DNA of 64,000 nt from Cristatella mucedo (GCA_009760855.2 WPIO01000005.1:9814501-9878500); one strand, 5' to 3'; positions 1 through 63,515 are shown, numbered from the stretch's first letter. Notes: generated by a model from the letters alone, not told the origin. Numbers and translations: made by a program.

Positions 1-293
<293 letters not shown>

Positions 294-2724
294 TGCATGC
301 AAGTCCAATAATTGCACTTGCTGGCAAGAATTAGCATAAAAAAGATTAAGTGGCCGATTTGACCAACCAAAAGAGAAAAAGAGCAGCTTGAAAACTGCTT
401 CAGGATGTGTATGTAGCATCACTCCGCAAGTTCTTCAGCACAAAGATCTGTCTAAAAGTATTATGTTTACTACTCGATACAAGAAAACGCTACTTGTATT
501 ACTTCGGAGAGGGCTAACTCTGTAGCACAAGCTTGTGCGATACTGACCTAGACTATAACCGCCACGATTAGCAGCTCCAGAATCACGGCGAGTCAGAACG
601 ACCGCATGCACCATAATCCTTCGTAGCTATAACATGGTATTATGGTGCTTGGTCAGTTCATGTCAGGCTGTTGTCCTGCATTGTTAAGTCGGTCGCTCTT
701 TGAAATATAGTATAGAGCAAGCCTAACGGACTTGTGAGGTCTAACACCCTTTTTATGAGTGCCGTATTTGTGGTAAAAGCGTAAGCTCAAGTCTTTACAC
801 GCGGTCGTAAGAATTCCGTCAGAAATAAAATTATTTTTCTAAAGCGAGCCAAGTATTTTTGGAAATAATATCATCGGCATTATGTTGGTCAACGTTCGCG
901 GCGCGGGCCAGGCGGCCAGACCTGAGCGTGAGGTGTAAGTCCACCACCTCAGTCAAGCCTACCACCACATGCTGACGCCTGGTTCTCCACGTTCTGTTTG
1001 CATTCAAACGGACTCGCTGTGATTACCGTTGTGGCGGATGTTCTGAACGCTTGTGTTGATCTGCTCCGCTGTTGATGAAGGCCCATTCAGTGATGATTGA
1101 TCGGCGCTAGGGTCCATGCAGCTGGATTCTTAAAACCAGGACCCGCAGGAAGATCATGGCATCGTTTACAGAGGAAGATCCAACGATGCCAGTCGACCTT
1201 GAAAACAGGTAGCGCCGCCGGTTTCGAGCTGGTAGCGCCCGCGCGAATGTCTTCCGTCAGTGCATGCCCATAGCTTCTCCGAGCTTGCGATCTGATGGTG
1301 CCGCGAGGCAGCAACGACCGAAGCGTTTGTATCCTTCGCGGTTGTTCAAGAGAAGTCCTTTGACACGTGTTTCAGAGTGTTGTACTACCTTGTCCGACGG
1401 TTTGTATTTGACCGCAGTGCTTGCGTGTCATTGAGCTCTTCGGAATTGCCGCGCAAGATAGAGCCGCTGTCATTGTTATTGCAACTGCCGCAGTACAACG
1501 CAGTGCATTGCTGGGCCGTCGCCTGACGTCTTCGTCTTCGGAGGCCGGCACCTCGTGCTACATTCAGCTCATTGCTCGCTGCTTATCGACTGCGCCTGTA
1601 TTTCGATGTGCTCGCCGCTTCGCGCCCCCCTCCGCTTACCACCGCTGCGGCAGCCTGCGCTTAGACTGCGCACAGAGGAGCGTCGCGCGTTCGCTATGCT
1701 TGGCCTGCTAGCAGCCGCTGCTCGACGTTGCTAGCACGCCCTGCAGCTGCCGGCGGCGATCAAATGTTGTGCTGCCGTCCTTTCGCAGCACCAACATAGG
1801 GCAGCTGGGTGACGTGACCTTCGGGATCAACGCACAGCGGAGAGACGTGTCGCTCAACCGTAAGTCGGGCGCGATGTTCAGAACGATCGGCTTTTTGGCT
1901 GCCCTGCAGCTGAGTACCGGCTGCAGCTGTAGTAGCACTGGTCTCGGAGGCTTGCAGCGTTAGCTCGTGCCGTGCCTTTGCGTTGAGGGCGAGGAAGTCG
2001 GCGCCTCTCTTTTAGCGCTTGAGAGCAGCTTGAGAGCAGCCGCACGCGCAGGTTCGCTGGCAGTTCAGGCCAGGCAAGGCCATCGTTATGAGTGGCTCCC
2101 GGCCGCCGGCCTTCGTCCTGGCGGCTTGCCGAGCCAGGAATATTGGCCACATTTCTGCCACTTGACGGAAAGTGTTTCTGTCTTGCATTGTTCCCGGCCG
2201 TTACTCCCTGCTGCACGGGCGGCCAAAGCAGGCAGCTTTGTCCTGAGTGTTTAGCTTGTGTAATGACGCGGAACGCAAAGGGAATGCCTCTTCTGCAAGC
2301 CAGTGCCTTTCAAGCAGCCGGGCAGCTTTGCAATCACTCTGCCGCTGCCGCCTGCTCGATCGCTTGGCCCGGAGTAGACTCGTGGGCAACGAATGGTTGG
2401 CTGCGTTGCCTGTGGCATGTCACACTCCCCAACCAGGGTCGATTAGTTGAGAGCATGAATGGGGGGGGGGGCCAGAGGGACTGACCTCCCGAGCACTTAG
2501 AACATGCTGTCGGCCATTGTAGCATTCGCCAGCAGAAGGGTACTGCAGCTACCCAACGATTACCCGGTATGGCAGCTGGGTAGCTCGGAGGGTATCCTCC
2601 TGGTTTGTGCAATGCAGGACTGCATTGAAGACCTGCTAGTGCATTCTCTCTGATGAGATGTTACTCTCGATACCCAGTGATTTCACGTCTTTGTCGTATG
2701 CGTGTTTGGGCAATCTTATGCTCG

Positions 2725-2801
2725 TGTGTAGACGGGTGAATGTAAAGAGATTGAGTTCTCTGAGGGCGCTTTATCAAGTGCATTATTATTATTATTATTA
2801 A
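2725..2801 (+). repeat. SINE family A tail fragment
   Basis: Contains 'gagattgagttctctgaggg' followed by CGCTTTATCAAGTG and an (ATT)n end. This is the tail shared with other family A copies in the window; the tRNA-like head is not recognisable. Confidence 0.65.
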
Positions 2802-3777
2802 ACTCATTTGGGTGCACTTTTGCGTTCATTCAGGTGCGTATATAGTTATGTGCCCATGTGCACTTATTCGTAAGTGTGTCGACATGTGTGTGTGTGTGTC
2901 GACGTGTGTGTGTGTGTGTGTACGCGCGCAAGCGTGTGTTCGTGGATTATGTGGGGAAAAATAGATGAGCTATCTGATTTGACCAAACAATGTCTTGCAG
3001 TGCCACAAGCTAGCAAGAGGAGGCCTTACATTCTTATCTTGGAGAGATGTTGTGTGCCGACATTGAGTGCATTAATTCGGCTGTCATTAACTGGTTTATG
3101 TGGCTTCCGGTTTCTATTCTTGTTTTCTCCATTGTGGGTAGCTGGCCGTACTTGTTGGCAAAGTGCATAGGCTTGCTGTCTTTTTGATCTGTGCAAAGCT
3201 CTTGACTTATAAGTGCCGCTGTTGCTGCACTGTGTCTGCCCTCTTGCTGCGTCTCTGTCCTGGTCTACGTATTCCTTCATTTTTTGTCTGGAGCACTTTC
3301 TTCTCCAGTCCTCTGTGTGCAGTCGCTCATGCATGGCTACCGATCAGTAGCATGGTAAAGTATATCCTTCATATAAAAATATAATTCATTTATATAGTGC
3401 GTTATATAGCCATCCACATTAGCATAGCCCTCCCAGCTCTGCTTTTCAAACGGCTCACTCTTCGTAGCAAGCTTTGCAGCTCGTACGGCGACCTTTGTTC
3501 ATACAGCAATGTCAAAACTGCTATGAGCACAGTGCTCATAGCAGGCTATTCAACATGGTCGCCAGTGTATGTTTATATTTACGCTAAATTAGCACGCTTT
3601 TAGTCATCTTTTTTTTCCAGTAAACTCCGGTAGCCGGTCACTGCGATCCTGTAAAGCTACAACCGAGTGGCCGCTAGGTTCTCGGATCTGTACCTGGCAT
3701 TCGTGCCGTTAGTCAGAGCCTTGCATGGTGTGTGTGTAAGAGGTGCACCGGTCAGTGCGACTGCACACAGATTTCTA

Positions 3778-3861
3778 GGGCATAGGCATGCCTTCTCCGA
3801 ACAGCTTGGTATGCTGAAAGGGCATAGGCATGCCTTCTCCGAACAGCTTGGTATGCTGAAA
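3778..3861. repeat. 42-bp perfect tandem duplication
   Basis: Two identical 42-bp units, 3778-3819 and 3820-3861, each beginning GGGCATAGGCATGCC. Confidence 0.95.
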
Positions 3862-4895
3862 GGATTCAGACTTGCTGCCTTGACACCTTGTTGTTATCAT
3901 GTGTTGAGAAAGAATTAATGCCCTCGTCGTGTGCTAATCTTAGTATATGCACTAGTTAATGCATAGGTGAGCGTTCAGAGGGGAGGCGATGTGTCTGCTA
4001 CTTGTCACCTATTGAGTGGTTCAGGTTTCACCTAACCGACTTACGTCTGTCTGCCTGCATGTTCGAAAATAAAGGGGGGCACTGGTGCGTGCCATGGTTC
4101 GTCGTGCGCGGACACGCTCGTGTAAGCTGTTTGCCTCCGCCGTCACCTCGGCGCTAGTAGGCGGTCGTGCGCACCCGAGCTCTGTGCTGCCTAAGTCTTC
4201 GCGACACTGTAGTGACGGTATTGGAGGCATGGGCAGCCAATGGGCAGGCACCACTTTCTCTCTGGTGCTAAAAACTGCCCGACCGGCCCAACCATGTCAG
4301 CTTCATTGTAGCCAGTACCTTGAGCTAATCAATGGATCCAATCACGTAGAAGTTATTACCTTTGCACTGCTACCTGCTTTTGTTTAAAAGCCGATAATTC
4401 ATTGTTGAAAACCCCGGAATGGCATGCCCTCGGTGTTTGAAGGGCTCGTGGGTGTGATGGCCGGCCCAGTGGTACAGATGTAGAAGTCGGGAGCATTCCT
4501 ATCGTACCGGCAGGGGCCAGCAGGCAGTTTCTCGGCTTGCCTGCCAGCCTGTGCCGACTGCCAGCAGGTGTGTATGCCGGCCACTTAGTCTGCCGGTGAC
4601 TGCCATGACAACGGTAATCAGCTGGGCACTTCGGCTGCTTGCTTGCCAGCCAGGCCTCTGCCCCGGAGAGGGTCTCTCATTCCCCTAGGGCTGGCCCCGG
4701 CATCTTAGCCATCCTCCTCCTCCGGCTGGCTGCGCCGTGGCCACTCCGTGGCCGGTTTTGTGGACGAAGGCTAGGCACCGCTTTCGCTTGCACTTTGCCT
4801 AGCCGGGGGCGGGGCTGCAGCAGCCTCCGATGCCAGTTCGCCCCGGCTGCGCTGCTGCTGCTACTGCTGCTTTTCCGAATGCAGTTCTGGACAGG

Positions 4896-55940
<51,045 letters not shown>

Positions 55941-57199
55941 GCTGCTCCTCCTGCCGGCTCCTCCTCCCTCTCGTCTGGGCGCACCGCCTGAGTGGCCCTA
56001 TATCTTGGGACCGGTCGCGTCTCGAGCGCGGCGCTGCCTTTTGTTCTACTCGCCCCGCCCCGATGCGCCACCAGCCCGTGCCAGCTCTGCGCAGCTGAGC
56101 AAGTGGTCACTCGATTCGACCGATAGTCGCTCGGGCCGACTCTTGGCGCATCGGTGGTGCTGACATCTTACCCAGTTTGCAGCGGCCGGCCTCACCAAGC
56201 GGTGCCGGTCACGTGTTCGTGAGTTTGTGCTTGCCCCCCCCCCCGAAGAAAATCGCCCTGCCAGCGGTCGATTGCCTGAAGCCTGGCGGTAATGGTCCTC
56301 GCTGTGCCGCTGCCGATCGGCGGTCGTGCATGCACCCGTGAGCGCTGGATGTCGTGGTCACACGATCATCAATGCCCCTCGGAGCGGTGCTCGACTTCTC
56401 GGCTGGCGGCGCTGCTGCGCACCAGAGATGCGTGCAATCATGGAACGCCAACGTGCAGTAGCGGCTGAGTTGTGTCGTGCCACGGCGGCCCGTCGCTGGG
56501 TGAATCGGCCACAGCCCACCGCAGTCTCCTTCGCGAGTGTGGAGCCCCTCTTGACCTCAGCCTGCAATGCTTGTTTGGTTTTCTAGCGTGCTCTAGGAAT
56601 GCTTCGGCATGTCATGTGGTATCAGAGTGCCTGTGCAACGATGGAGTGTTTTACAGTTTCATAATACTACATGTGGTGCTTCGTGAACGAACAGATACGT
56701 AGTGCATTATCAGTGAATGCAAGTAGTTTGTACCATTATAATATACAGAATTCGGATCAGGTTCGTTTTGTACTGACTTCAACCAACTTTGTGGCACTTT
56801 TTGAAAAGCTCTCTGCTTGGTGCTACCGTTGTCTCAAAGTAGGACGTGCCCATAAGCATAAGTCTTTGGGTCAGGCAGTTTTTTCTAAATGATCCGTTAC
56901 TGTTCCGACGGTGGAGGTTGGCTCTGAGATCTGGCTACAACGCAAGGTGCTTGCACTTCATGACCCAAGTCGTGAGTTCGAATCATGCAGTGGGCAATCC
57001 TCAATTGCCTAGATTGAAAGGCTCCAAAACTCTCCGGCTATTATGCCAATGAAACTATTGAATCAGCTACCCTTTAGTTGTCTTTTTACCGAAGTCAGTA
57101 AACGAGTCAAGTTTTAGATAGTCGAGTTTTTTTAGTTGCATGGCATTTGATAACACAAGACTAAAGTCACTCAAATTTCGAAACATAAAAAGAGCGTGA
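55941..57199 (+). other. 3' UTR and intergenic sequence
   Basis: Follows the TAG. A SINE family B copy is at 56935-57075. No convincing poly(A) signal; short open frames look random. Confidence 0.5.
56935..57075 (+). repeat. SINE family B copy
   Basis: 'gtcgtgagttcgaatcatgc' then 'agtgggcaatcctcaattgc', 'aaggctccaaaactctccgg' and 'attgaatcagctaccc', in the family B order. Confidence 0.7.
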
Positions 57200-58425
57200 T
57201 AAAAAAAATTAGAAGTTTGTTATGCTGTGTGTATCTCCGTCTGTAACTCCACAAAGTCATAAAGACCGTGTGGGTGTTACGCAGGAGAGTTTTGTATTGC
57301 GCACTCACAGCCTCGGCGGCTTTCGGTACGCATTCGGTAGCCGACAGACTTCGTCTCACGCAATAAAGACAAAGTGGGAAGCATAGCAGAGTCATGAGAG
57401 CAGTTGAGGTAGTGAGTAGCATAGAAGTAGCAGCTCAGGACAGAAGGGGAAAAGGATGTGCCATAGTCGGCAGTAGGAGAGTAGTTGTCGTTGCGTAAGA
57501 ATTGTGGAAGCGAGTTCCACAGTTTAGGACCTGCAGAACTAAAGCTTCTGTCGCCAACTGTCTTTAAGCGGAGGAATGGGACTAGCTAATTTATTGTTGG
57601 AGCAGTTCAGCTAGGTACGAAGGAGCCAAGCCGTGGCTGGCCTTGTGGGTCAGCGTAAGAACTTTGCTCTGTATCCTTTGCTCAATCGGCAACCATCCTA
57701 GCTCTTTCAGAAAAGGAGACACGTGCTCAGACCGCTGGGACTTGAAGACTAGCCTTGTAGCAATATTCATAGTCAGCTGTAGTGGTATAATAGCTTTCTT
57801 TGGCAGCCCAGCCAAAAGGGAATTACAATAATCAAGCCGAGACAGAACTAGAGAGCTAGTTACATTTTTTACAAACCACTGTGGGAGACAGCTCCTAATC
57901 TTGGATAGGGATCGGATGTGATGGCTAGCTGTAGAGGCAGTCTTCTGAATTGAGCTTTTGAACTGGAGGCAGCTGTCGAACACGACACCTAAATTTTGAG
58001 CACGTGGTGAAAGTCGCACAATAGCATCACCTATTAGAACAGCAAAGCCTTTTAATCCGGCCACATGCTTAGGGTGTCCTATGAGCAGCAGTTGGGTTTT
58101 ATCATAATTTAATTTCAGGAAGTTTTCCGACATCCACGATCAAATATCAGCAAGGCAAGCATTCAGTTTCTCAGTTGCTGCAGCAGATTCCGACAGTTTG
58201 AATGACAAATAAAACTGAGTATCGTCAGCATAGAAGTGATATCCTATTCCATGTGCCTTAATCACTTTTCTCAGAGGTTGTGTATAAATGGAGAACAGCA
58301 AGGGACCGAGTACAGACCCTTGAGGGACTCCACAGGTGACCCTTCTCGTGTCTGAGACCTGACCCCCACACGACACGGATTGAACACGATCAGACAAGTA
58401 TGATTTAAACCATGCTGTCTAGAGT
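57200..58425 (-). mobile_element. 5'-truncated LINE with near-intact reverse transcriptase C-terminal half
   Basis: Reads on the - strand from '[17 protein letters not shown]' through '[20 protein letters not shown]' and '[14 protein letters not shown]' (catalytic YADD), then 'ENFLKLNYDKTQLLLIG', 'RLDYCNSLLAGLP' and 'LWNSLPQFLRND', ending 'ECAIQNSPA'. Motif set is L2/CR1-like non-LTR. One in-frame TGA at 58142-58140 splits it after 'ACLADI'; no endonuclease or ORF1 is present. It was the best preserved LINE copy here. Confidence 0.85.
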
Positions 58426-58677
58426 CCACAGATCAAGGCATGTGTTGGTATCTCCTGGAAACCTTGAATAAAGCTCATTGGACTACTTCGAAGCACAAGT
58501 GAAGCCTGGAGACCCTGAGTCATCGACGGTAATTGCTCTGTAAATTCTTTTTGCTTTGTCAAATTCCCCGGAAGTATCGGAACCACTGGAGAAACGATCA
58601 GCTTTATACTCACGATTCAAGCTCAGCGATTAACTTGGCTTCCAGAACCCAGGAATCTTGGATCCAGGGCAGTATCA

Positions 58678-58925
58678 GTGGCTGCACCAGTCGCTGCATC
58701 AGTCGCTGCATCAGTGTCTGCATCAGTCGCTGCATCAGTGTCTGCATCAGTCGCTGCATCAGTGTCTGCATCAGTCGCTGCATCAGTGTCTGCATCAGTC
58801 GCTGCATCAGTGTCTGCATCAGTCGCTGCATCAGTGTCTGCATCAGTGTCTGCATCAGTCGCTGCATCAGTGTCTGCATCAGTCGCTGCATCAGTGTCTG
58901 CATCAGTCGCTGCATCAGTCGCTGC
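58678..58925. repeat. 12-bp minisatellite, about 20 units
   Basis: Two unit types, CAGTCGCTGCAT and CAGTGTCTGCAT, mostly alternating so that a 24-bp higher-order period appears. Open in several frames on both strands, which I take to be a consequence of the 12-bp period. Confidence 0.95.
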
Positions 58926-59999
58926 GATTTTGATGCTGCCCTTGTTGCTTGTGAATGAGAGAAAGTGCCCCTGGCGTTTTGACTGTGATTCCTTCAGCAG
59001 TAAAAGACACAGTGCTCCATTTTAGCAGTGCCCGGAGGCGTAATTGTCCATTTGACGTTTGGTCATGTTTTCATCCAGCTTTCTGAAGATGTGAACACTA
59101 AAAGTCCAGGTGCATCGTCAGCAGGCATATATAATCTCGGTAAGGTCTCCTGGAGCCAATCATAAATATAATGATATAATTGTATCCAGTTGTCCAAAGA
59201 ATGGTCCCGTTGTTCAAGGCCCTCAGGTTTCAACTTACCTGGAGGTTAGTGCTTCGGCATTATGGGGGAACAATTCTACCCAGAAATGATGCAAAGGATT
59301 TGCCTATTGACGAATGTCATTTCTTTAGTTTGTTATAAAATCTGGTTAGCAGTCACAGTTCAACCCGTGTACAGTGGTCGTCGCATGGCCGACAATCCAA
59401 AATCACCTGTATACTCAAGGATCTTAACCAATTTCGTGCGGCCAACAAGGTTGTAAATGCATTGTAAATTACTTCAATATCAGCGTTTAAATATTAACGT
59501 TTTATTTAAATACTATGACTGTAAATATCCTGGTACAGTTAATCGCGATGCTAGCTGGACCCTTGCCTAGATGTGTCCTCAGTTGTCAGCTCTGCCTTGG
59601 ACACCCCTACTTGCCCGCTGGTTGGCCGAGTTCGAGCTTCGTGCAGCCAGGAGCAGGGAATCAGTGGTGCCGGCAGTGCTGTGCAAACTGCACTGGACAG
59701 GCTCTCAGCAAATAGCAGGAGCAGCAGCCGCTGTGTGTGTGTGCGACGATGTTTCTCGTCCTCCGTAGCAGGAAAGGGCTGGAGCAAACTTGTAATTGCA
59801 TAAGCCTAGCACAGAGGACCGACAATATGGCCGAGGCTGCCTGGGAGGGAAAACAAATATGTTTGTAAAAGTCGGTATGGGAAGACAGCAGTCACAGCTG
59901 CTTAAGCCGGAACCGGATGCCAACCTGAGCAGGTCAAAAGTGGTTGACCTCGAAGCAGCTGCTCAGCTGATTACTAGCTGACAGGCCGAATGGGTGCCA
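58926..59999. other. Intergenic sequence
   Basis: No supported gene. An open frame on the + strand at 59796-59981 starts a 'MGRQQSQLLKPEPDANLSRS' stretch, but it is short and unrecognised. TTTATT at 59500 may be the poly(A) signal of the - strand gene. Confidence 0.45.
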
Positions 60000-60311
60000 T
60001 CACAGATCACTTTCCTCAGTCTCCTGCAGGTCCTGCAGCAGCCTGGCCGTGCTGTCCTCGTTGGCTGTTGCTGCAAGTTGCCTCCTGCTGCCAAAGATGC
60101 CGACACTGGGTGCTGTGATTGCATCAGTGTCGACACCTGAAGGCTGTAAGACAGTGATGTCTTCTAGATTGACTGCCGTGCTGGCTACAGTGGAACCAGC
60201 ACCGGGATGCGTTGTCATCAGCTGTCCCTGGATGATTCGAAGAGCATCATCCACTCCGTCCGCCCGTGTAAGCTTGCACTCGTACCTCGTAAGGGCTGTG
60301 TCGAGATCAGC
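60000..60311 (-). CDS. Probable 3'-terminal exon of a second, convergent gene
   Basis: Reads 103 codons to a TGA at 60002-60000. It begins 'ADLDTALTRYECKLTRADG' then 'VDDALRIIQGQLM', continues through a Thr/Ser/Val-rich stretch and ends 'ARLLQDLQETEESDL'. The acceptor on the - strand is CTCATGTAG (complement of 60312-60320). The first and last parts look helical; I do not recognise the family. An AATAAA on the - strand (TTTATT at 59500-59505) lies about 500 bp downstream of the stop. No upstream exon could be found in the repeat-filled 60.3-64.0 kb. Confidence 0.5.
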   Translation of the reverse strand, partial: ADLDTALTRYECKLTRADGVDDALRIIQGQLMTTHPGAGSTVASTAVNLEDITVLQPSGVDTDAITAPSVGIFGSRRQLAATANEDSTARLLQDLQETEESDL

Positions 60312-60534
60312 CTACATGAGATGGGATTGAGGGCACAAATCAGTCACTGAAGCAGATGATGCAAAATATGCAATCCCTCTGCTACTCAGCAACTTCTCAG
60401 CGGCACAAAACAGTTCCACACTCAGTTTGAGGCATAAGAAGCAGGTAAGGTTCACATGCCACCTCTTGATCTATGACTGCACACACTGCAGCAGTGTTTA
60501 ATTCAAAGCTCGTTGCATGGCGTTCTAAGAAAAT

Positions 60535-60635
60535 TTAAACTCCATCCAGGTGCTTATCATATGCCTCAGGGATCGAGCCCTCGACCACGGTCGTTAAAAG
60601 CGAGCACCTTACCCCTGAGCCGAACCAGAGCGGTG
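60535..60635 (-). repeat. SINE family A copy
   Basis: 'catccaggtgcttatcatat' then 'gggatcgagccctcgaccac' and 'gcgagcaccttacccctgag', reverse orientation. Confidence 0.74.
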
Positions 60636-60919
60636 TACACAGCACTTCCTTCCGATGAATAACTATTAGCATACTAGCGTAGCCACAAGTGCGATAAATC
60701 CACCTCAGGCAGCAAGAAAACAGGGGAGAGCCAGAAGTTAACTACAGGGAAAGACTTACAAAGCCTCCAAGCAGACCTCAAAAGCAGACTCGTGCTCAAC
60801 CCCCCCCCCCAGGCTCTGGCTACATATACTATAACCGATACACCGATATCCATGAGCAAAGGATAGCTTCTAGCTTATATAATAATGCCACATGGAGAAT
60901 TAATAAAATAAATAAATCC

Positions 60920-61078
60920 TAGCTGATTAAACAACCTCTTTTGTATAGTGACAGAAGAGCCTTTACGGCTATCAGCACCGCTTGCATGACGATAAAGGAT
61001 TGCCGACCGCAGGAATCGATCCCACGACCTCGGGACCAAGGTCGTGAAAGCAACCACCTTACCTAGCGTGCCATCACG
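60920..61078 (-). repeat. SINE family B copy, well preserved
   Basis: Near-identical in layout to 30365-30525, from 'agctgattaaacaacctctt' to 'accttacctagcgtgccatc'. Confidence 0.82.
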
Positions 61079-61194
61079 GAATTAATCCCCCCCCCCCCGA
61101 TCGCTGGTCAACAAGCATGTCTTCAAGCATACTTACAATAGTCAGGAATCAACCATCTGGTCTGTGTACCTGCTTTCGTTGTAGCTTCTTACTA

Positions 61195-61990
61195 TGCATG
61201 CAGACGTATGTATCACTACCAAGACTAGAGGTTTTTTTATAGCACGCAGTAGCCAACAGACTCTGCCTCACATCAAACAGGAACAATAACAAACATAAAG
61301 TGAGAAACATAGCTGAGATAGTAGGGCAGTCGATGAAGTAAGTAGCATGACAGTAGAAGCGGCAGGACGGCTGAGAAGGATGTGCCACAGTCAGCAGCAG
61401 AAGAGCATATGTCGTCCCACAGTCTGGCGGACCAGCAAAGCACAAGCTTCTATCGCAAATGGTCTTTGAGCAATGGACTGGAACAGCTCACTTATTGTCC
61501 GTGGAGGAGTTGTGAGGGCATAAGAAGGCTGAAACTGGTGCAGTATTTCAGCCAGGTATGAAGAAGCCATGTCATGACGGGGCTTGTGAGTCAGCGTAAG
61601 AACTTTGCAATTTATCGGTTGATCAACCTGAAGCCATCGAAGCCCCATCAGCAAAAGAGTGATATATGAACCTCTAGGATTATTTTACTACCCTTTCAGC
61701 CACATTCATCACGAGCTGCCGAGGATTGATGGCTGTTTTCGGTAGCCCACCCGAAACTGAGTTTCAGTAGTACAGCTTAGACAAATCCTGGGAGCTAGTA
61801 AGATCTTTAGCCAGCCACCGAGGTAGACAGTCCCCAATCTTGGACAGGGATTGAACGTGATGCTAGCTGTGAAAGCTGTCTTCTGAATGAAACTTATGAA
61901 CAGCAAGCAGCTATCAAGGAAGACATCCAAATTTCAAGCACACGATGACGGTCGCATTACAGCTCCACCAATTAGAAGCCGGCACACAGC
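61195..61990 (-). mobile_element. Degenerate LINE copy, same family as 57.2-58.4 kb
   Basis: - strand 'KVLTLTHKPRHDMASSYLAE' parallels 'KVLTLTHKASHGLAPSYLAE' of the better copy. Further matches: 'FDVRQSLLATACY' near the 3' end and 'DVFLDSCLLFISFIQKTAFT' near the 5' end. Several frameshifts; dead. Confidence 0.78.
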
Positions 61991-62153
61991 TGTGGTCTGC
62001 CTGTGATGTGGAGTAGACACAGGTCGGTAACCCACTAGTGAACAGATTCTGGATTCACCATCATGGTCGGCCGATGCACAGCTGTGGTCTGCCTCGGATG
62101 AATCCTCAGGGTCGGCCAGAGGACAGCCGTGCGAGAGGAGAGGGGACTCGAGT

Positions 62154-62155
<2 letters not shown>

Positions 62156-62186
<31 letters not shown>
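62156..62186. repeat. Short (GA)n tract
   Basis: About 30 bp of pure GA. Confidence 0.95.
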
Positions 62187-62191
<5 letters not shown>

Positions 62192-62960
62192 AAGGAAGTG
62201 CCTGCGTCCCTCTGCTCCGTGCGTCGTACAATAAACTGTTGGCGTTGGTCATCGGCTGGCTCTCTGCTGTGCGAGCCGAACAACAATGACAAAACCTGCT
62301 CTGCTCGAACGAAGACAGCTTAACCTCCACCTTGCTTTGGAGCGCTTTTTTCCCAAACGTCTGAACATCATTTAAACAGGATTGCCACATATATGCTGGC
62401 TACTGTTCTTGCTGATGCTGTTCGACACTTCCGGAGTGAGTCTGCTAATTTCAGAGTGCCGGGCACACATGTATGTAGGATCACACGTGGCAAATTCGAA
62501 GCTCTATTTTCTATAAACTCGCACTGCACTCTACAAACTGCCGCGCCTACATGCTCTAAGCAACAGTGCAACTTGCCTATTCTGGTTGGCAACACTGTGC
62601 TACAGAGCATCACTACTGCAAGGTTAGTCTCAACAGCAGCTGAGGTGAAACGTTACAGTGCAGTGGTAATCCAGGCCCTCACGAGTCTGTAATGAGCAGC
62701 TACCGATCTGTTTCTTTAAGGAGGCTTAGTTTTGGGGGCTTGTGCTGCTAAGTAAAATTAAAGCGCTGGCGTGCCTGCCTGTTTCTGGCGATATATTAAT
62801 TGGCCTCGGGGGCTGGTGTTTAGAGGACAGCCGTAGCCCCCCCCCCTCAAAAAAAGTACCAGAGGCTGTGTCATTGTACAGCTGTCCCTGTGCACACAGA
62901 AAAATTAGCAGTGCAGCCAAACCAAGCCTCTCTGATCATACCTCTGTCTGGTGATTGTCT
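62187..62960. other. Unassigned sequence
   Basis: A 99-codon open frame on the + strand (62393-62692) has balanced residues but no recognised family and no splice context; left uncalled. Confidence 0.4.
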
Positions 62961-62967
62961 ATGCTTG

Positions 62968-63110
62968 CCCTGCCATGGCCCAGGGGTTAAAATGCTCACC
63001 CCTTTTCATGATCGATGACCTTGGCCGTGGGCTCGAGCCCTGATAGCATATGTGAAGTGCCTGGATAGAGAGAGATTGAGTTCTCTTGAGGTGCTATATA
63101 ATGGGATCCA
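62968..63110 (+). repeat. SINE family A copy, full length
   Basis: A-box-like 'tggcccaggggttaaaatgc', B-box-like 'gtgggctcgagccctgatag', 'catatgtgaagtgcctggat' and tail 'gattgagttctcttgaggtg' then CTATATAATG. The clearest full copy in the window. Confidence 0.82.
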
Positions 63111-63117
63111 TGTTTGT

Positions 63118-63165
63118 GTGCATGTGTGTGTGTGTGTGTGTGTGTGTTCGTGCGTGTGTGTGCAC
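63118..63165. repeat. Short (TG)n tract
   Basis: TG and TGCG steps directly after the SINE. Confidence 0.9.
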
Positions 63166-63194
63166 GCGCAGGCGTGTGTGCTCGTGCGCCTGTG

Positions 63195-63335
63195 TCTAAG
63201 GTGCTCGCTCTTCACGAGGATTTGAATCCTGCAGTTGGGCGATCCTTAATTGCAAACCGCAAGCAGTAGTAATAGCCGACAAGGCTCTTTTGCCACTATA
63301 CAAACGAGACCGTTAAATCAGCTAAGGTTTTTTAA
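63195..63335 (+). repeat. SINE family B copy
   Basis: 'gatttgaatcctgcagttgg' then 'gcgatccttaattgcaaacc', 'aaggctcttttgccactata' and 'ccgttaaatcagctaagg'. Confidence 0.78.
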
Positions 63336-63389
63336 ATGAAATAGGTGACTTGTGAAGTTACATGCCTACGATGAATGTTCAGCAATCTA

Positions 63390-63515
63390 AAAATAAAATA
63401 CAATTTATTTGTAAAACGCCCCGAGAGAACTGTATCTCTATTCAGGTGCTTCACATATGCCAGACGTTGGTCGGGGCGAACACCTTAACCACTGGAGCAA
63501 TCTGATACCAAAACC
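63390..63515 (-). repeat. SINE family A copy
   Basis: 'aatttatttgtaaaacgccc' then 'gagagaactgtatctctatt', 'caggtgcttcacatatgcc' and head end 'gcgaacaccttaaccactgg'. Confidence 0.78.

Larger units (their letters stand above)
294..4895. other. Upstream region without supported exons
   Basis: No open frame here looks coding. About 1490-2380 is CpG- and GC-richer and could hold a promoter or 5' UTR exon of the downstream gene, but nothing proves it. Also present are a SINE tail near 2750, a short TG tract near 2885-2935 and a 42-bp tandem duplication at 3778. Confidence 0.5.

Noticed and set aside
1421-2484. Overlapping open frames in the GC-richer region 1.4-2.5 kb as a 5' gene
   Set aside because: Frames overlap on both strands, residues look random, and no consistent splice chain could be built; at most a promoter or untranslated exon.
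58678-58925. CRISPR array or repeat-protein gene at the 12-bp minisatellite
   Set aside because: Units are contiguous with no unique spacers, and the Ala-Ser-Val or Gln-Cys-Leu-His frames are open only because 12 is a multiple of 3.
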